This document shows, in pieces, positions 1 to 9,200 of a DNA stretch of 52,751 bases (position 1 is the stretch's first letter; each line of letters opens with the position of its first letter). The stretch is from a bacterium (lineage in GTDB: Bacteria; Armatimonadota; Chthonomonadetes; Chthonomonadales; Chthonomonadaceae). The stretch is taken from assembly GCA_021777995.1 (NCBI GenBank), contig JAJYCW010000012.1, positions 1 through 52,751 of the forward strand. Reading direction: 5' to 3'. Both the position numbers and the translations under genes were made by a program. Below the pieces are notes generated by a model. That model was given only the letters and a program-made list of their open reading frames with translations. It was not told the origin of the DNA and did not search any database.

Positions 1-3000
1 ATGGTCGGCCGCAAGTGACTGTACAGTTGCAGTACCCTGCCACGCCCTAGCGGGTTACGAGCCGCCAGCGTAGCGCTTTTGGCAGAAGGGTTGCGCGTTA
101 GTACCTCTTCTCCTAACCTCACATTTTGAATTGCTACTCGCTTACCATTCGACAGCCAAACCATCGTTCCAGCTACAAAGCAATTCCGGTTGTCAGCGCC
201 ACCTTCGTCACCACCGCCGCCCGCGGTATCTCCACCAGTTCCTCCTGGGTTTGTCTCACTGGCGCCGCCCCCGCCTGCCGCATCACCACCGCCTGCAGCG
301 GCATCGCCGCCACCGTCTACCGCACCGATTATCGTCTTGTCAATCGCACCTGCGCCAACGTCAGCAGCCGGATCCTCCGGCCCGCCACCGACCACCTCGA
401 TGACCGCATCGGCGACTATACAGAGCCCGATTGCAATCCAGCTATGTCCCGTTGGGTCAACGCGCACCAGCGGGTTGTTGTCGCAATAGGCGTACCAGTT
501 GCTGCCTGCCTGCGCCGGGTCGCTGCTCAGGAAGCGCCCCACGCTCGCGTCGTAGTACCTGTGGCCCAGCAGCATCAGCCCCGTGGCCGCATCCGCCTGG
601 TAGCCGCTGGCGCCCGCAAACTGAACAGGCGTTGCCGTGCTGCCGCTGCGCGTTAATGTCTCGCCAAACGCATCGTAAACCAGCGAGTCGGTCGCTGCGC
701 CGGTGCTGCCGGTTATGCCGCGCGTGCTGCCCAGGGCATCCGCTGCAAAGAAGGCGCTGCCGCCGCTGCCGTGCTGGCTGACGCCTGGCGTGTACGTGCC
801 CTCGCCGTTTTGCAGCAACGGACTGCCTGCCGAAGCGCCTGCGTACAGCTCACCGGTTAGTGCGCCGCCGCTGCCTTGTCCCACGCGCTGGTCATCACCG
901 TTGTACGCGTAGTTTACCACCGAACCGCCGGGTTGAACGATGGACGTTACCCGGTTTAACACGTCATAGGTGAGCGTGGTGGTTGCGCCGTTATCGCTTA
1001 CAGCAGTGCAATCACCGTCTCGGTTATACGTGTAGCTCTTGGCCCCTGCCGTTAACAGGTGGTCATGGCTGTCATAGGTATAGGACGTGTTTACTACCGT
1101 ACCGGTTACATTATTACTCTGAGTTAAACGGTTTTCGTTGTGGTCATAGGTGTAGTCTATTGTGTAACCGTCTGTTCCGCTGCCTGTCCCACGTATCTCC
1201 TGCGTGAGCTGTGACCGGCCGTCATAGCTGTAAGTGGTTACCGTACCGTCGGTATCTGTCTGTGTGGCGACGTTGCCGGCTCCATCGTACGTATAGCTGA
1301 ATTTGCCCTGCAGCGCTCCATTCAGGCTCTGGTAGTCTGCTATGCTGCTTATGCGCCCATCGGCGTCGTACGTGGTATCCTGAACCGTTCCGTTGCTGTC
1401 GGTCTGCACCGTCTTCTGATTAGCAGCGTCGTATTGGTATGCAGTGGTTTCGCCAAACGGGTTCGTTTCGCCTGTTCTTCGGCCGTCGGCATCATACACA
1501 TATGAATAGCTGCCTGTACCAACGAGTGTCATTCCAGTTTTAAGGCCCGCAGCATCGTACTGCTGCTGCACGGTGCCCTGCGGCGTGCTGCGCTGGGTCA
1601 GGCGGCCATCTGCATCGTACGTATAGGTGGTAAGGCCTGTAACGTCGCTCATCGAAGCCCGGCGCCCATCGGCGTCATAGGTCCAGGTTATCCCGCTGCC
1701 TGCACCGCTGTTGGCAGGAAACGTCTCGCCTGCAGCTCGCCCATCGGCATCATAGCTGTAGCTTATCGTCTGCCCCATCTGGTCAGTATGGCTGGCGATC
1801 TGCCCGTCGGCGGTGTATGTCCAGCTTTCCGATGTGCCGTCCGGATAGGTCACCAGCGTCTTCTCGTTGTCTGCGTTATACTGGTAGCTGGTGCTATGAC
1901 CGTTCCCATCCGTCCATCCGCTCAACAGCCCCTTCTGCCCGGAGCCATTGTACGTGTAGGTGAGGGTATCGCCATTGCCCATCACCTTCTGCACCAGTTC
2001 ACCATCGGCGTTGTAGGTGCAGCGGGTCACGTTACCGTTCCCATCCGTTACACTGGTTTTGTTTCCGTTGGCGTCATACGCAATGGCGGTGCTATTGCCG
2101 ACGGCATCGGTCACTGTTACCGGACGCTCCCAACTGTCATACACCACGCTGCTGGTATCGCCTAGCGCATTGGTGGTGCTCAATACCTTGCCAAGTTGGT
2201 CATAGGTGGTGGTAGTGGTGCTGCCGGTAGGGTTGGTAATGGATGTGCAGTTGCCGTTACCATCATACGCATAGTGCGTCACGTGCCCATCCGGGTTGGT
2301 CGTGGTGAGCACATTGCCGTAGGCGTCGTACGTGTAACTGGTCACATTGCCAAGTGCATCGGTGACGCTCAACACGTTACCGTGGCTGTCGTAAACCATG
2401 GTGGTTACGGCGCCGAGTGCATCGGTGTTGGTCAGCTGATGGTTTTGGGCATCGTAAGTAGCCCTGGTGATATCCCCCAGGGGATCGGTGGCACTCGTTA
2501 CATTCCCGTTGCTGTCATAGCCCCAGCTCCAGTGGTTGCCCAGCGCATCCACCTTGCTTGTGCGGTCGTTGCTGCTGTCGTAACCGTACGTAGTAACATA
2601 GCCCATTGCATCGGTTATGGATTGCAGGCGTCCGCTTGAGTCATAGGAATAGGTAGTCGCATGCCCGTTGCCATCCGTAACCGTTGTAACGCCTGTGCCA
2701 TAGCTGTAGCTCGTGGTAATTCCAAGTGGGCTGGTACGGCTTATAAGGTCGTTATTGCTGTCGTAGGCAAAACCGGTACTGTTGCCGTCTCTGTCCGTCT
2801 CTGTGGTGATATCGTTTGAGGCGTTGTATGCGAAGCCTACACTGTAGACCTTGCCCGCCAGCGTGGGCCAATCCACCGAGGTGAGCTGATAAGTGGTGCT
2901 TGTTCCGCCACCGCCACCACCGCCAATAGGCGTGGACATGATGGTGCCGCCACCGCCAACTGGCGTATATACCATTGTCCACGTGCGACCGCTTGGATCG

Positions 3001-3776
3001 CCAATGCCGGACAGCAGCCCTTCGCTGTTGTAGGAGAGAGTAAGCGTTCTACCGCCTGGGCACCTAACGCTCGTCACCTGGTTACTGCTGTTGTGGCTTA
3101 TGGCGGTAACGTTACCGTTTTCATCCGTGATCTGCGTGCAGACCCAGGCGGTGCCGTTAGGATTCGTGAAGGTGTAGCGTGTCTGCCCATGGGTAGTTAA
3201 CACATAACTCCCAGAACCTGCCACCAGTGTTTCGTAGATGCCTGCAGGCGCCGAATAGCTGCCATCCACGTTGTGTGTAAACGTACAGCCAGCGCCGTCG
3301 CCCCAGGTTACCGTGGCGTTAGAGCTGCTGTCCAGGCTCATTGAGATGTCGTAGGTTTCGCTCCACTTTGCGCCCAGTTCACCGCTGGCGGTCGATTTGC
3401 TGTTATGGTAGAGCGTCACGCCTGCGCGCAGGCCGCCAAGGGCTCGCCAGTGCACCAGGGGGATGCTGGTTAACCGGTTGCCATTCGCGGTATTCACACC
3501 CGCAGACGTCTGCTGCCAGGGATAGCTTGCGCCCGTGTCCGCCACCGGTACAATGGTCGGCCCACCACCTATGCCCGTGCGGCCCCAGATGTGCTTCAGC
3601 TGGAACGGGTTGGGGGCGCGGTATTCGTGGTGAGGGGTACTGTGCTGCTGTGCTGTGCGGAGGTGGGCAAGCGCTGCCACTGGCGGCGCAAGCGTAAACG
3701 TCCAGAGGAACATCGCCGAGCTGGTGATCGCGGTTGCCCGCAATACAGCCCGCTTCCTGGTTCTCAACAGGCCCAT
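1..3776 (-). CDS. RHS/YD-repeat secreted protein with C-terminal pretoxin HINT domain (3' end outside window)
   Basis: One open frame of 1258 codons runs from an ATG at 3776 to the window edge without a stop. AAGGAGAG stands before the ATG. Residues 1-37 form a signal peptide (RTRKR, then a hydrophobic stretch ending in PPVAALA), so the protein is exported. An RHS N-terminal region follows, then a Gly-rich insert near residues 270-290, then roughly two dozen YD repeats (TYSYDxxGR, TYDADGR) that should fold as an RHS shell. The RHS-associated core motif GHRYYDASVGRFLSSDP lies near residue 1070. After DPTGH comes a 75-residue Gly/Ala/Asp linker, then NCFVAGTMVWLSNGKR from Cys1199, the opening of a pretoxin HINT domain (PF07591 type). 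In known polymorphic toxins this domain autoproteolytically releases a C-terminal toxin. The toxin and any immunity gene would lie left of the window, so activity is unknown. The C39-like lipoprotein gene is directly upstream in the same orientation. Confidence 0.9.
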   Translation of the reverse strand, partial: MGLLRTRKRAVLRATAITSSAMFLWTFTLAPPVAALAHLRTAQQHSTPHHEYRAPNPFQLKHIWGRTGIGGGPTIVPVADTGASYPWQQTSAGVNTANGNRLTSIPLVHWRALGGLRAGVTLYHNSKSTASGELGAKWSETYDISMSLDSSSNATVTWGDGAGCTFTHNVDGSYSAPAGIYETLVAGSGSYVLTTHGQTRYTFTNPNGTAWVCTQITDENGNVTAISHNSSNQVTSVRCPGGRTLTLSYNSEGLLSGIGDPSGRTWTMVYTPVGGGGTIMSTPIGGGGGGGTSTTYQLTSVDWPTLAGKVYSVGFAYNASNDITTETDRDGNSTGFAYDSNNDLISRTSPLGITTSYSYGTGVTTVTDGNGHATTYSYDSSGRLQSITDAMGYVTTYGYDSSNDRTSKVDALGNHWSWGYDSNGNVTSATDPLGDITRATYDAQNHQLTNTDALGAVTTMVYDSHGNVLSVTDALGNVTSYTYDAYGNVLTTTNPDGHVTHYAYDGNGNCTSITNPTGSTTTTTYDQLGKVLSTTNALGDTSSVVYDSWERPVTVTDAVGNSTAIAYDANGNKTSVTDGNGNVTRCTYNADGELVQKVMGNGDTLTYTYNGSGQKGLLSGWTDGNGHSTSYQYNADNEKTLVTYPDGTSESWTYTADGQIASHTDQMGQTISYSYDADGRAAGETFPANSGAGSGITWTYDADGRRASMSDVTGLTTYTYDADGRLTQRSTPQGTVQQQYDAAGLKTGMTLVGTGSYSYVYDADGRRTGETNPFGETTAYQYDAANQKTVQTDSNGTVQDTTYDADGRISSIADYQSLNGALQGKFSYTYDGAGNVATQTDTDGTVTTYSYDGRSQLTQEIRGTGSGTDGYTIDYTYDHNENRLTQSNNVTGTVVNTSYTYDSHDHLLTAGAKSYTYNRDGDCTAVSDNGATTTLTYDVLNRVTSIVQPGGSVVNYAYNGDDQRVGQGSGGALTGELYAGASAGSPLLQNGEGTYTPGVSQHGSGGSAFFAADALGSTRGITGSTGAATDSLVYDAFGETLTRSGSTATPVQFAGASGYQADAATGLMLLGHRYYDASVGRFLSSDPAQAGSNWYAYCDNNPLVRVDPTGHSWIAIGLCIVADAVIEVVGGGPEDPAADVGAGAIDKTIIGAVDGGGDAAAGGGDAAGGGGASETNPGGTGGDTAGGGGDEGGADNRNCFVAGTMVWLSNGKRVAIQNVRLGEEVLTRNPSAKSATLAARNPLGRGRVLQLYSHLRPT

Positions 3777-3803
3777 AAGGTCTCTCTCCTTGTAGTAAGG
3801 GGA

Positions 3804-3833
3804 TTGACACTCCCTGCGGTAGCAACGTATAAT
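3804..3833 (+). promoter_or_regulatory. Near-consensus sigma70 promoter with no coding gene downstream
   Basis: TTGACA (3804-3809), an 18-base spacer and TATAAT (3828-3833) on the plus strand. The genes on both sides are on the minus strand, so transcription starting near 3840 would run antisense into the end of the C39-like gene. No plus-strand gene lies downstream before lipA at 5341. The -10 is nearly symmetric, so its complement (TATTAT) may also serve the RHS gene with a weaker -35. Confidence 0.55.
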
Positions 3834-3839
3834 AGCCTA

Positions 3840-3915
3840 CTGCCGCAAGGCGGTGTCACGGCCGTCTGCTCCCTTGTCTTGCCAAAGAAATGGGGGAGCA
3901 GGCGGCTTTGGGTTT
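3840..3915 (+). ncRNA. Candidate small structured RNA between the C39-like and RHS genes
   Basis: It would start just after the plus-strand promoter. The first hairpin is ACTGCC-GCAA-GGCGGT (3839-3854), a six-pair stem closed by a GNRA tetraloop. The second pairs 3861-3873 with 3894-3906 (13 pairs including one G-T) around a 20-base loop, and is followed by TTTGGGTTT, a poor but possible terminator tail. I do not recognise a named riboswitch or sRNA family. The second hairpin could instead be the 3' end of the minus-strand C39-like transcript, although no T run follows it on that strand. Confidence 0.35.
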
Positions 3916-3927
3916 ATCAGGGGAAAA

Positions 3928-4732
3928 TTAGTGCTGTTTTAGCAGCAGCATGATGCCCCCGGACATGCGCAGCAAACTCTGCTGCGACAGTGTTACAGGC
4001 GCCAGTGCATTAGGATCCCACACCGTCGCCGTGGCATGCGCTCCTTTGCCATGCATGCTGAACACCGCAATGTAGTGATCTCCATTTACCCACGCGATGG
4101 CGGGCATGGGAAGCTTGCTGAAACCCTGCCGGCTCGCCTGAACAGCAAGCGCATTGAACCCCGCAGCCTTTGCAGCCCGAACCATAGCTGTCATGTTGGT
4201 GCCGTGGGGTCCTGTGCCACCCGCAGACTCTAGCACATGAAGTGAGACGACAGGGCGATGAAGGTATTTGCAGACGAGGACCAGTGAGCGTGGGCCGCAG
4301 CTGTTGTAATCATCTACAACAAGCGGGTTTATGGGAGTGGTTGGCGCAACGGCAAGCGCTGCCACCGCAGGCGTCGCGCCGTTCACGCAAAGCCGCTCCT
4401 GCCCGGCTAACCAGGTAGACTGCACGGCAGTGAGCCCACCACTAGCGGCCCGACTGGCGGCTAGCTGTTTAAGCTCACCTAGCGCCTTGAAATACTCGTG
4501 CTTGTGGCAATAAACAGAGGCAGAATGAAAGGCTGCAGTATCCTGCAGTGCCTGAATTTGCTGAAGCGAGGAGGAAGATGCCGCAGTGGTGGACGGTGCG
4601 TTAACCGCAGCGAGCGAAACGTTGGCCGATACCTGGTGCCCGCACCCAGCTATTATAAGGGCTGCTAAACAGTTAACAGCAACAAAATAGGGGGGGGGTT
4701 ATGGTCTTCGTAAATTGTTGACAGTTCGGCAT
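3928..4732 (-). CDS. C39-family cysteine-peptidase lipoprotein, reading frame interrupted at a C9 tract
   Basis: The readable frame ends at 3928. It carries a C39/papain-like core: SCGPRSL with the nucleophile Cys codon at 4297-4299, GDHYIAV with the His codon at 4075-4077, and WDPN with the Asp codon at 4015-4017. The frame stays open upstream to 4689 and encodes a hydrophobic stretch with lipobox LIIAGC, but has no ATG, GTG or TTG before a TAA. Starts in another frame (ATG 4732, or ATG 4780 after AAAGGG) reach this frame only if the nine-C run at 4690-4698 loses one base. With eight C the product starts MPNCQQFTKTITPP and becomes a textbook lipoprotein. As written, only a GTG at 4425 can start the domain, without export signal. 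So the gene is phase-variable, decayed or mis-sequenced. It precedes the RHS toxin gene by about 150 bases, hinting at a processing or export role (inference). Confidence 0.65.
4690..4698 (-). repeat. Homopolymer of nine C (minus strand) in the 5' end of the C39-like gene
   Basis: Nine consecutive G on the plus strand separate the start codons at 4732/4780 from the lipobox frame. With nine C the ATG frame ends in TAA soon after the tract. With eight or eleven C it continues into the lipoprotein and peptidase frame. Tracts of this kind are common slipped-strand switches and also common sequencing-error sites. Confidence 0.9.
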
Positions 4733-4808
4733 TGGGCACGTCTCAGCAGGTTTCAACAACGCACGTGAGCATAACTTCATGGCGTATGCCCTTTACCGTA
4801 TTACATTC

Positions 4809-4837
4809 ATCTTAACAGATCAATGGCGATGTGTCAA
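4809..4837 (-). promoter_or_regulatory. Promoter of the C39-like lipoprotein gene
   Basis: On the minus strand: TTGACA (4837-4832), a 17-base spacer and TAAGAT (4814-4809). Transcription would start near 4802, giving a short leader with AAAGGG before the ATG at 4780. A perfect -35 and ideal spacing argue that the region right of the C9 tract is the true 5' end of the gene. Confidence 0.6.
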
Positions 4838-5340
4838 TACTATTTTTCACACCTGCCAGACATTTTTTGTAAATTATTTCTTGTCTACACGGCACCGCAA
4901 CACCGAAAGTAAGTTTCATTCCTCGTTCAATTTACCATCAGAAAGATAGTAATGAGTCGCAAGTAACTAGCTGTACAATGAACCAGTTTTCGTTTGCTCA
5001 TTGTAAGTGGGTTGCGCGATAAAATCCAAACCGAATGTGTCCTGATTTCGGCTCTAAGATTAGGCAGGCGTTTCCGAATGCTGGCACGTTCTCACTCATT
5101 AATGCGTCTAACTATTGATGGTTCGCAATAGCCTGTACCCAACGTGAGTGCAATACAGGGTGCAACGGTACAGCAACAAAAGCGCGAGCTGCCAGCCATG
5201 CACCGGTGGACGAAGTTGCGCACGGCAATGACTATGCGGTACACTCATTTTAGCGGTTGGCTAGTGGTACGGGTCAACTGCAATCCTCTGGAGAGCGGTA
5301 GAACAAGATCCCGTTTCCAGATAATGCGGGGAGATACAGG
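4838..5340. other. Divergent intergenic region between the C39-like gene and lipA
   Basis: About 500 bases without a convincing gene. The only clear structure is an 8-base inverted repeat, TACAATGA (4974-4981) and TCATTGTA (4998-5005), around a 16-base spacer. A weak lipA promoter may lie near 5214-5243 (TTGCGC, 18 bases, TACACT). Confidence 0.4.
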
Positions 5341-6234
5341 TTGAACAACCGCCTGCCAGTTTGGCTTTCCAAGAGAGTGCCAGATCCCGATACGGTAAAC
5401 AATGTAGAAGCAATGATGCGCACCAGCAATCTACACACCGTGTGTGAGAGTGCGCGCTGCCCAAACATAGGAGAATGCTGGTCTAAACGCACCGCTACAT
5501 TCATGATTTTGGGCGATATCTGTACGCGTAACTGTGGATTTTGTGCTATAAAGGTCGGAAAACCCCTTGAACTTGACACCGACGAACCACGTAGAGTCGC
5601 TCTTGCGGCGAAAGAGATGGGGCTTAAGCACGTTGTAGTAACTTCTGTGGCTCGTGATGAACTGCCCGATGAAGGTTCCGGCCAGTTTGCAGCAACCATC
5701 ACAGCCTTGCGTGACGCAGTGCCGGGCATAATCGTGGAGGTACTTACCCCCGATTTTAAGGGCAAGAAGTGGTGTGTTCGCAGGGTAGTTGAGGCGCGTC
5801 CGGACATTTTTAATCACAATATAGAGACCGTGGAGAGACTTTCACCCATAGTACGGCCGCAGGCAAGATATGAGAGAACGCTTGACGTCCTTCGCTCTGT
5901 GACGCACATGAACAGCGGTATCTACACCAAATCTGGCATGATGCTCGGTTTGGGCGAGACCCACGACGAGGTTGTGAAGACATTACAAGACCTGCGCCAG
6001 GCGGGTGTAAGTGCAGTCACAATCGGCCAGTACCTTCGCCCCACAACCGACCGGCACCTGCCTGTGGTTGAATACATTCATCCAGAACGATTCGCTGAAT
6101 ACGAAAAGATCGGGCAAGATTTAGGCTTTCTGTTCGTGGCATCCGGCCCGTTTGTTCGGTCATCCTATAACGCCCAGGCATTTTCGGAGAAACTGCTGGC
6201 AGATCGACTTGAGCGTGTGGGTGTACCTGCGTAA
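5341..6234 (+). CDS. lipA: Lipoyl synthase
   Basis: Radical SAM enzyme that inserts two sulfurs into octanoyl groups on lipoyl domains of 2-oxoacid dehydrogenases and GcvH; cytoplasmic. The auxiliary [4Fe-4S] cluster motif (C-ESARC-PNIGEC) and the radical SAM motif CTRNCGFC are both present, as is the C-terminal RSSYNA that holds the conserved serine ligand. At 297 residues it matches the family's usual length. The start is a TTG at 5341, chosen because GGGGAG precedes it at good spacing and the protein begins at the usual family position. lipB is in the same window but 27 kb away. The TamB-like gene follows after 32 bases and may be co-transcribed. Confidence 0.97.
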   Translation: MNNRLPVWLSKRVPDPDTVNNVEAMMRTSNLHTVCESARCPNIGECWSKRTATFMILGDICTRNCGFCAIKVGKPLELDTDEPRRVALAAKEMGLKHVVVTSVARDELPDEGSGQFAATITALRDAVPGIIVEVLTPDFKGKKWCVRRVVEARPDIFNHNIETVERLSPIVRPQARYERTLDVLRSVTHMNSGIYTKSGMMLGLGETHDEVVKTLQDLRQAGVSAVTIGQYLRPTTDRHLPVVEYIHPERFAEYEKIGQDLGFLFVASGPFVRSSYNAQAFSEKLLADRLERVGVPA

Positions 6235-6266
6235 GATGATATGAACGGCCACCCCACTGGTGCAGC

Positions 6267-9200
6267 GTGAATCGGGTTGCTGCCCGCTGGACGCGCATAT
6301 TCGTAACTACCGTTCCTGCCGCTGTAGTACTAGCGGGGGGTGCGGTAGTCACATTCCGTGCGCTTAAGTATGTCACCAGCCCGCGGAATCTGGCCGAGAT
6401 TGTAGAAGTTGAGGCAACCAAGGCACTAGGGCGAACCGTCCTTATTCACACTATCACATTCAAAATCCCTCCCTGGCGCCCTGGCCCAAATGTCGTGACC
6501 ATACGTGGTCTTTGGGTGGGAGCAGACCACCTTAACAGACTCCCCGCACTGGGCTCCGTACGAAGAATAACAATCACCTACTCCACCGCAGATCTCTTCT
6601 CTTCAAGCCTGCAAGTACCGCGTTTAAGCAGAATTGCCGTGTACTCCCCCAAGATAACGCTCGTAAGGGGAACATCGGGCCTGTGGAACTTCAGTTCACT
6701 GATACATCCGTCTCATGGAACGGGGCGGCCTGCCATCGGTGCAATCTCGGTTCATAACGGCGTTCTAGACTACGTTGACCATACGCTTGGCCCGTACACT
6801 TCCACTCCTAAAAGGCCGCTTGCTACTAAAGCGGCTGCAGTAAATGCAACGATCACCTTCGTACCACAGGGACCGATAACCTTTCATGGTACCGCTGCAG
6901 TACAACAGGTTGCGCCCACGGTATTGGCAGATGGCGACGTAATGCTAAACCCGCTTCGCATCGTAATAAATGCCGATGCCAAACGGGTCTCGCTTCCTTA
7001 CGTGGTGCACACCTTTATTTCCAGGCGTGTCGCTGATGTAACCTCAGGGCTTTCAAATACGAAAGCCCGTGTGCTTATTTCGGCCCCTCCGGTGAGTACC
7101 CCTGGTCCCCTTAAGGTTTCCATAACGGCGAATGCCCAACTGGAAGGCGGATCGCTGCGCGTTCCATCGCTTCCACAGAGCCTGCATAATATCAACGGTA
7201 CGGTAGCGATTGCAGGGCCGCTAGCCTCTGTGCACCTTAATTCGCTATTTGGTGGTATGAGGTGTACGGTTTCCGGTACGGCAGCCGGCTTTGACCTTGG
7301 CAAACCGCTAGATCCCACCATTCAGATGAATGCGCTTTTTCAGGATGCCAGCTGGCGTAAACTGTATCACGCCCTGGGCCTCAACCGTATTACGCGCGGT
7401 CAGCCTGCCTATGTGGTATCCAATACCGCGACGGCAGGTGGTACCGGTACAATCCACCTCTATGCAACCGGTCGTGCAGCATCTCCAACAGCCTGGGCAA
7501 GCGCCGACTTGAGGGCGGTACACTGGGGCCGTTACGCTGTTCCTGCCGCCCGCCTTAAGGTTGCGTACTCACACAAGCGCATCCTGGCCCAGGCAAGAGG
7601 TATCTTCTCTGGCGGCACCGTAGATGCACGATGCTCCGTTGACGGTTCAAACCATGGGGCGTTTCTGGTAGAGGCGCACGGCACCTCACTCAACCTCGCT
7701 CGCCTGGATAACGCTATTGGCATGCCCGTGAGTGGAATTGCCAATGCAGATATTGCAATGCGTGGTCGACTTGGCAGAACCCCGGCTGCTACCATTCGCA
7801 CGCAGGTATCGAACCTCGGCTACAAAGACGTTCACCTCAAAGAAGTGTATGCTCGAGCAGCGGAAGTGGGCAGGGAAGTCATTGTGCGGAAGCTTCAAGT
7901 CACCGATCCTCTGGGTACAGTCCAGGCATCGGGAGGCATCAACCTTAGCCGGCAGAAATATGACGTGGCCGTCACGGGAGACGAGCTACAACTCTCCCGG
8001 CTCATCTCCCTTGCCGGTGCATTTAGCCAGTCTAGTTTGTCTACAAAGCACCAAAAAATACCACCCGCCGTGCACAAACCGGGTAGCAAAACAACGTCGT
8101 CAACCAAACGAACGGTGTTAGCCAGTTCCATTGGGCAGGTAACCGGTATCGGTTACCTACGAGCACACCTGGGCGGAACTTTTAAAAAGCCTGTTCTCAC
8201 CGGGCTGGCCACTGCCTTCAATCTTCATGACGGGGATGTGTCCTTAGACCGCGCGGCAGTTCGCTTTGCACTAGATCGCGAGCAACTTTCGGTTTCACGT
8301 GGAATCGTCGAAAGGTTTCCTGGCAACATACAGTTTTCGGGTAAGCTGTCCAATTACGCTAGTAGTGGTCTACAGTTTGACGTAACTGCCGCGTTGGCCC
8401 ACCTGGACCTCTCGGACGCGCTCCATTTATCACACATTCCACTGCCCGCCGCTCTCGACGCACAGCAAGCTGGTTCCATTCTAGGTTCATTAAACACCGG
8501 CCCCATTCGCGTTGTCGGAACGCCGAACAACTGGAAGCTTGTACATCCTCTCACCGCCACCCTGACCGATGGCGTCATCAATGGTATTCCTATACAATCG
8601 GCTCAACTTACCGCCAGTGCAGCATCCGACGGAACGTTCAACGCGGTAGGTCTCCTGGCCGGCGCCGGCGGCACCGTTCAGGCCGACGCATCTTACAACT
8701 CTTCACACCAGCTAAATGCCACAATGGATGGAAGCGGCCTGCAGCTATTACAAATTCTTACAGCGGCCACAGGCTCCCCTTCGCAGGATTTCAGCGGGGT
8801 CTTAGGCTTTCACGCTACCGCCCGCGGCTCCCTTAATCAACTGCATACCACGTTGCGACTAAATGCCACCGGTGTAAATTACCGGCAATATGCGCTGGGC
8901 GACGTTGCATTACGGGCACACAGTAACGGGCAGGACATTCTGGTACAGAACGCGCAACTAAATGCCCCGGCAGCCCCGTTAACCAGCCCACCACTTATAA
9001 ACGTTCAGAATTGCGCCGTCAACCTGCAAACAAAAGAGATCACTGGTACACTCGCCTGGAACAACGTTACCCTCGCGGCGCTACGCTCCCTCTATTTGCA
9101 AATGCCGTATGCTTCTCAGGAAAAGGGAAGCGCTGCCGCAGAATTTCTAAGCCGACCACAAACGGTCCTATCGGGCGGCATAAGCGGTTCTGCAATCATC

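Noticed and set aside
126-3953. Many plus-strand open frames of 60-180 codons
   Set aside because: They are shadows of the minus-strand RHS gene, which runs through the whole interval with conserved YD motifs.
4960-5060. Possible tRNA-like or riboswitch sequence before lipA
   Set aside because: Only one 8-base inverted repeat; no cloverleaf or known motif.
5274-5817. Minus-strand frames of 128-177 codons
   Set aside because: Antisense to lipA; created by its codon pattern.
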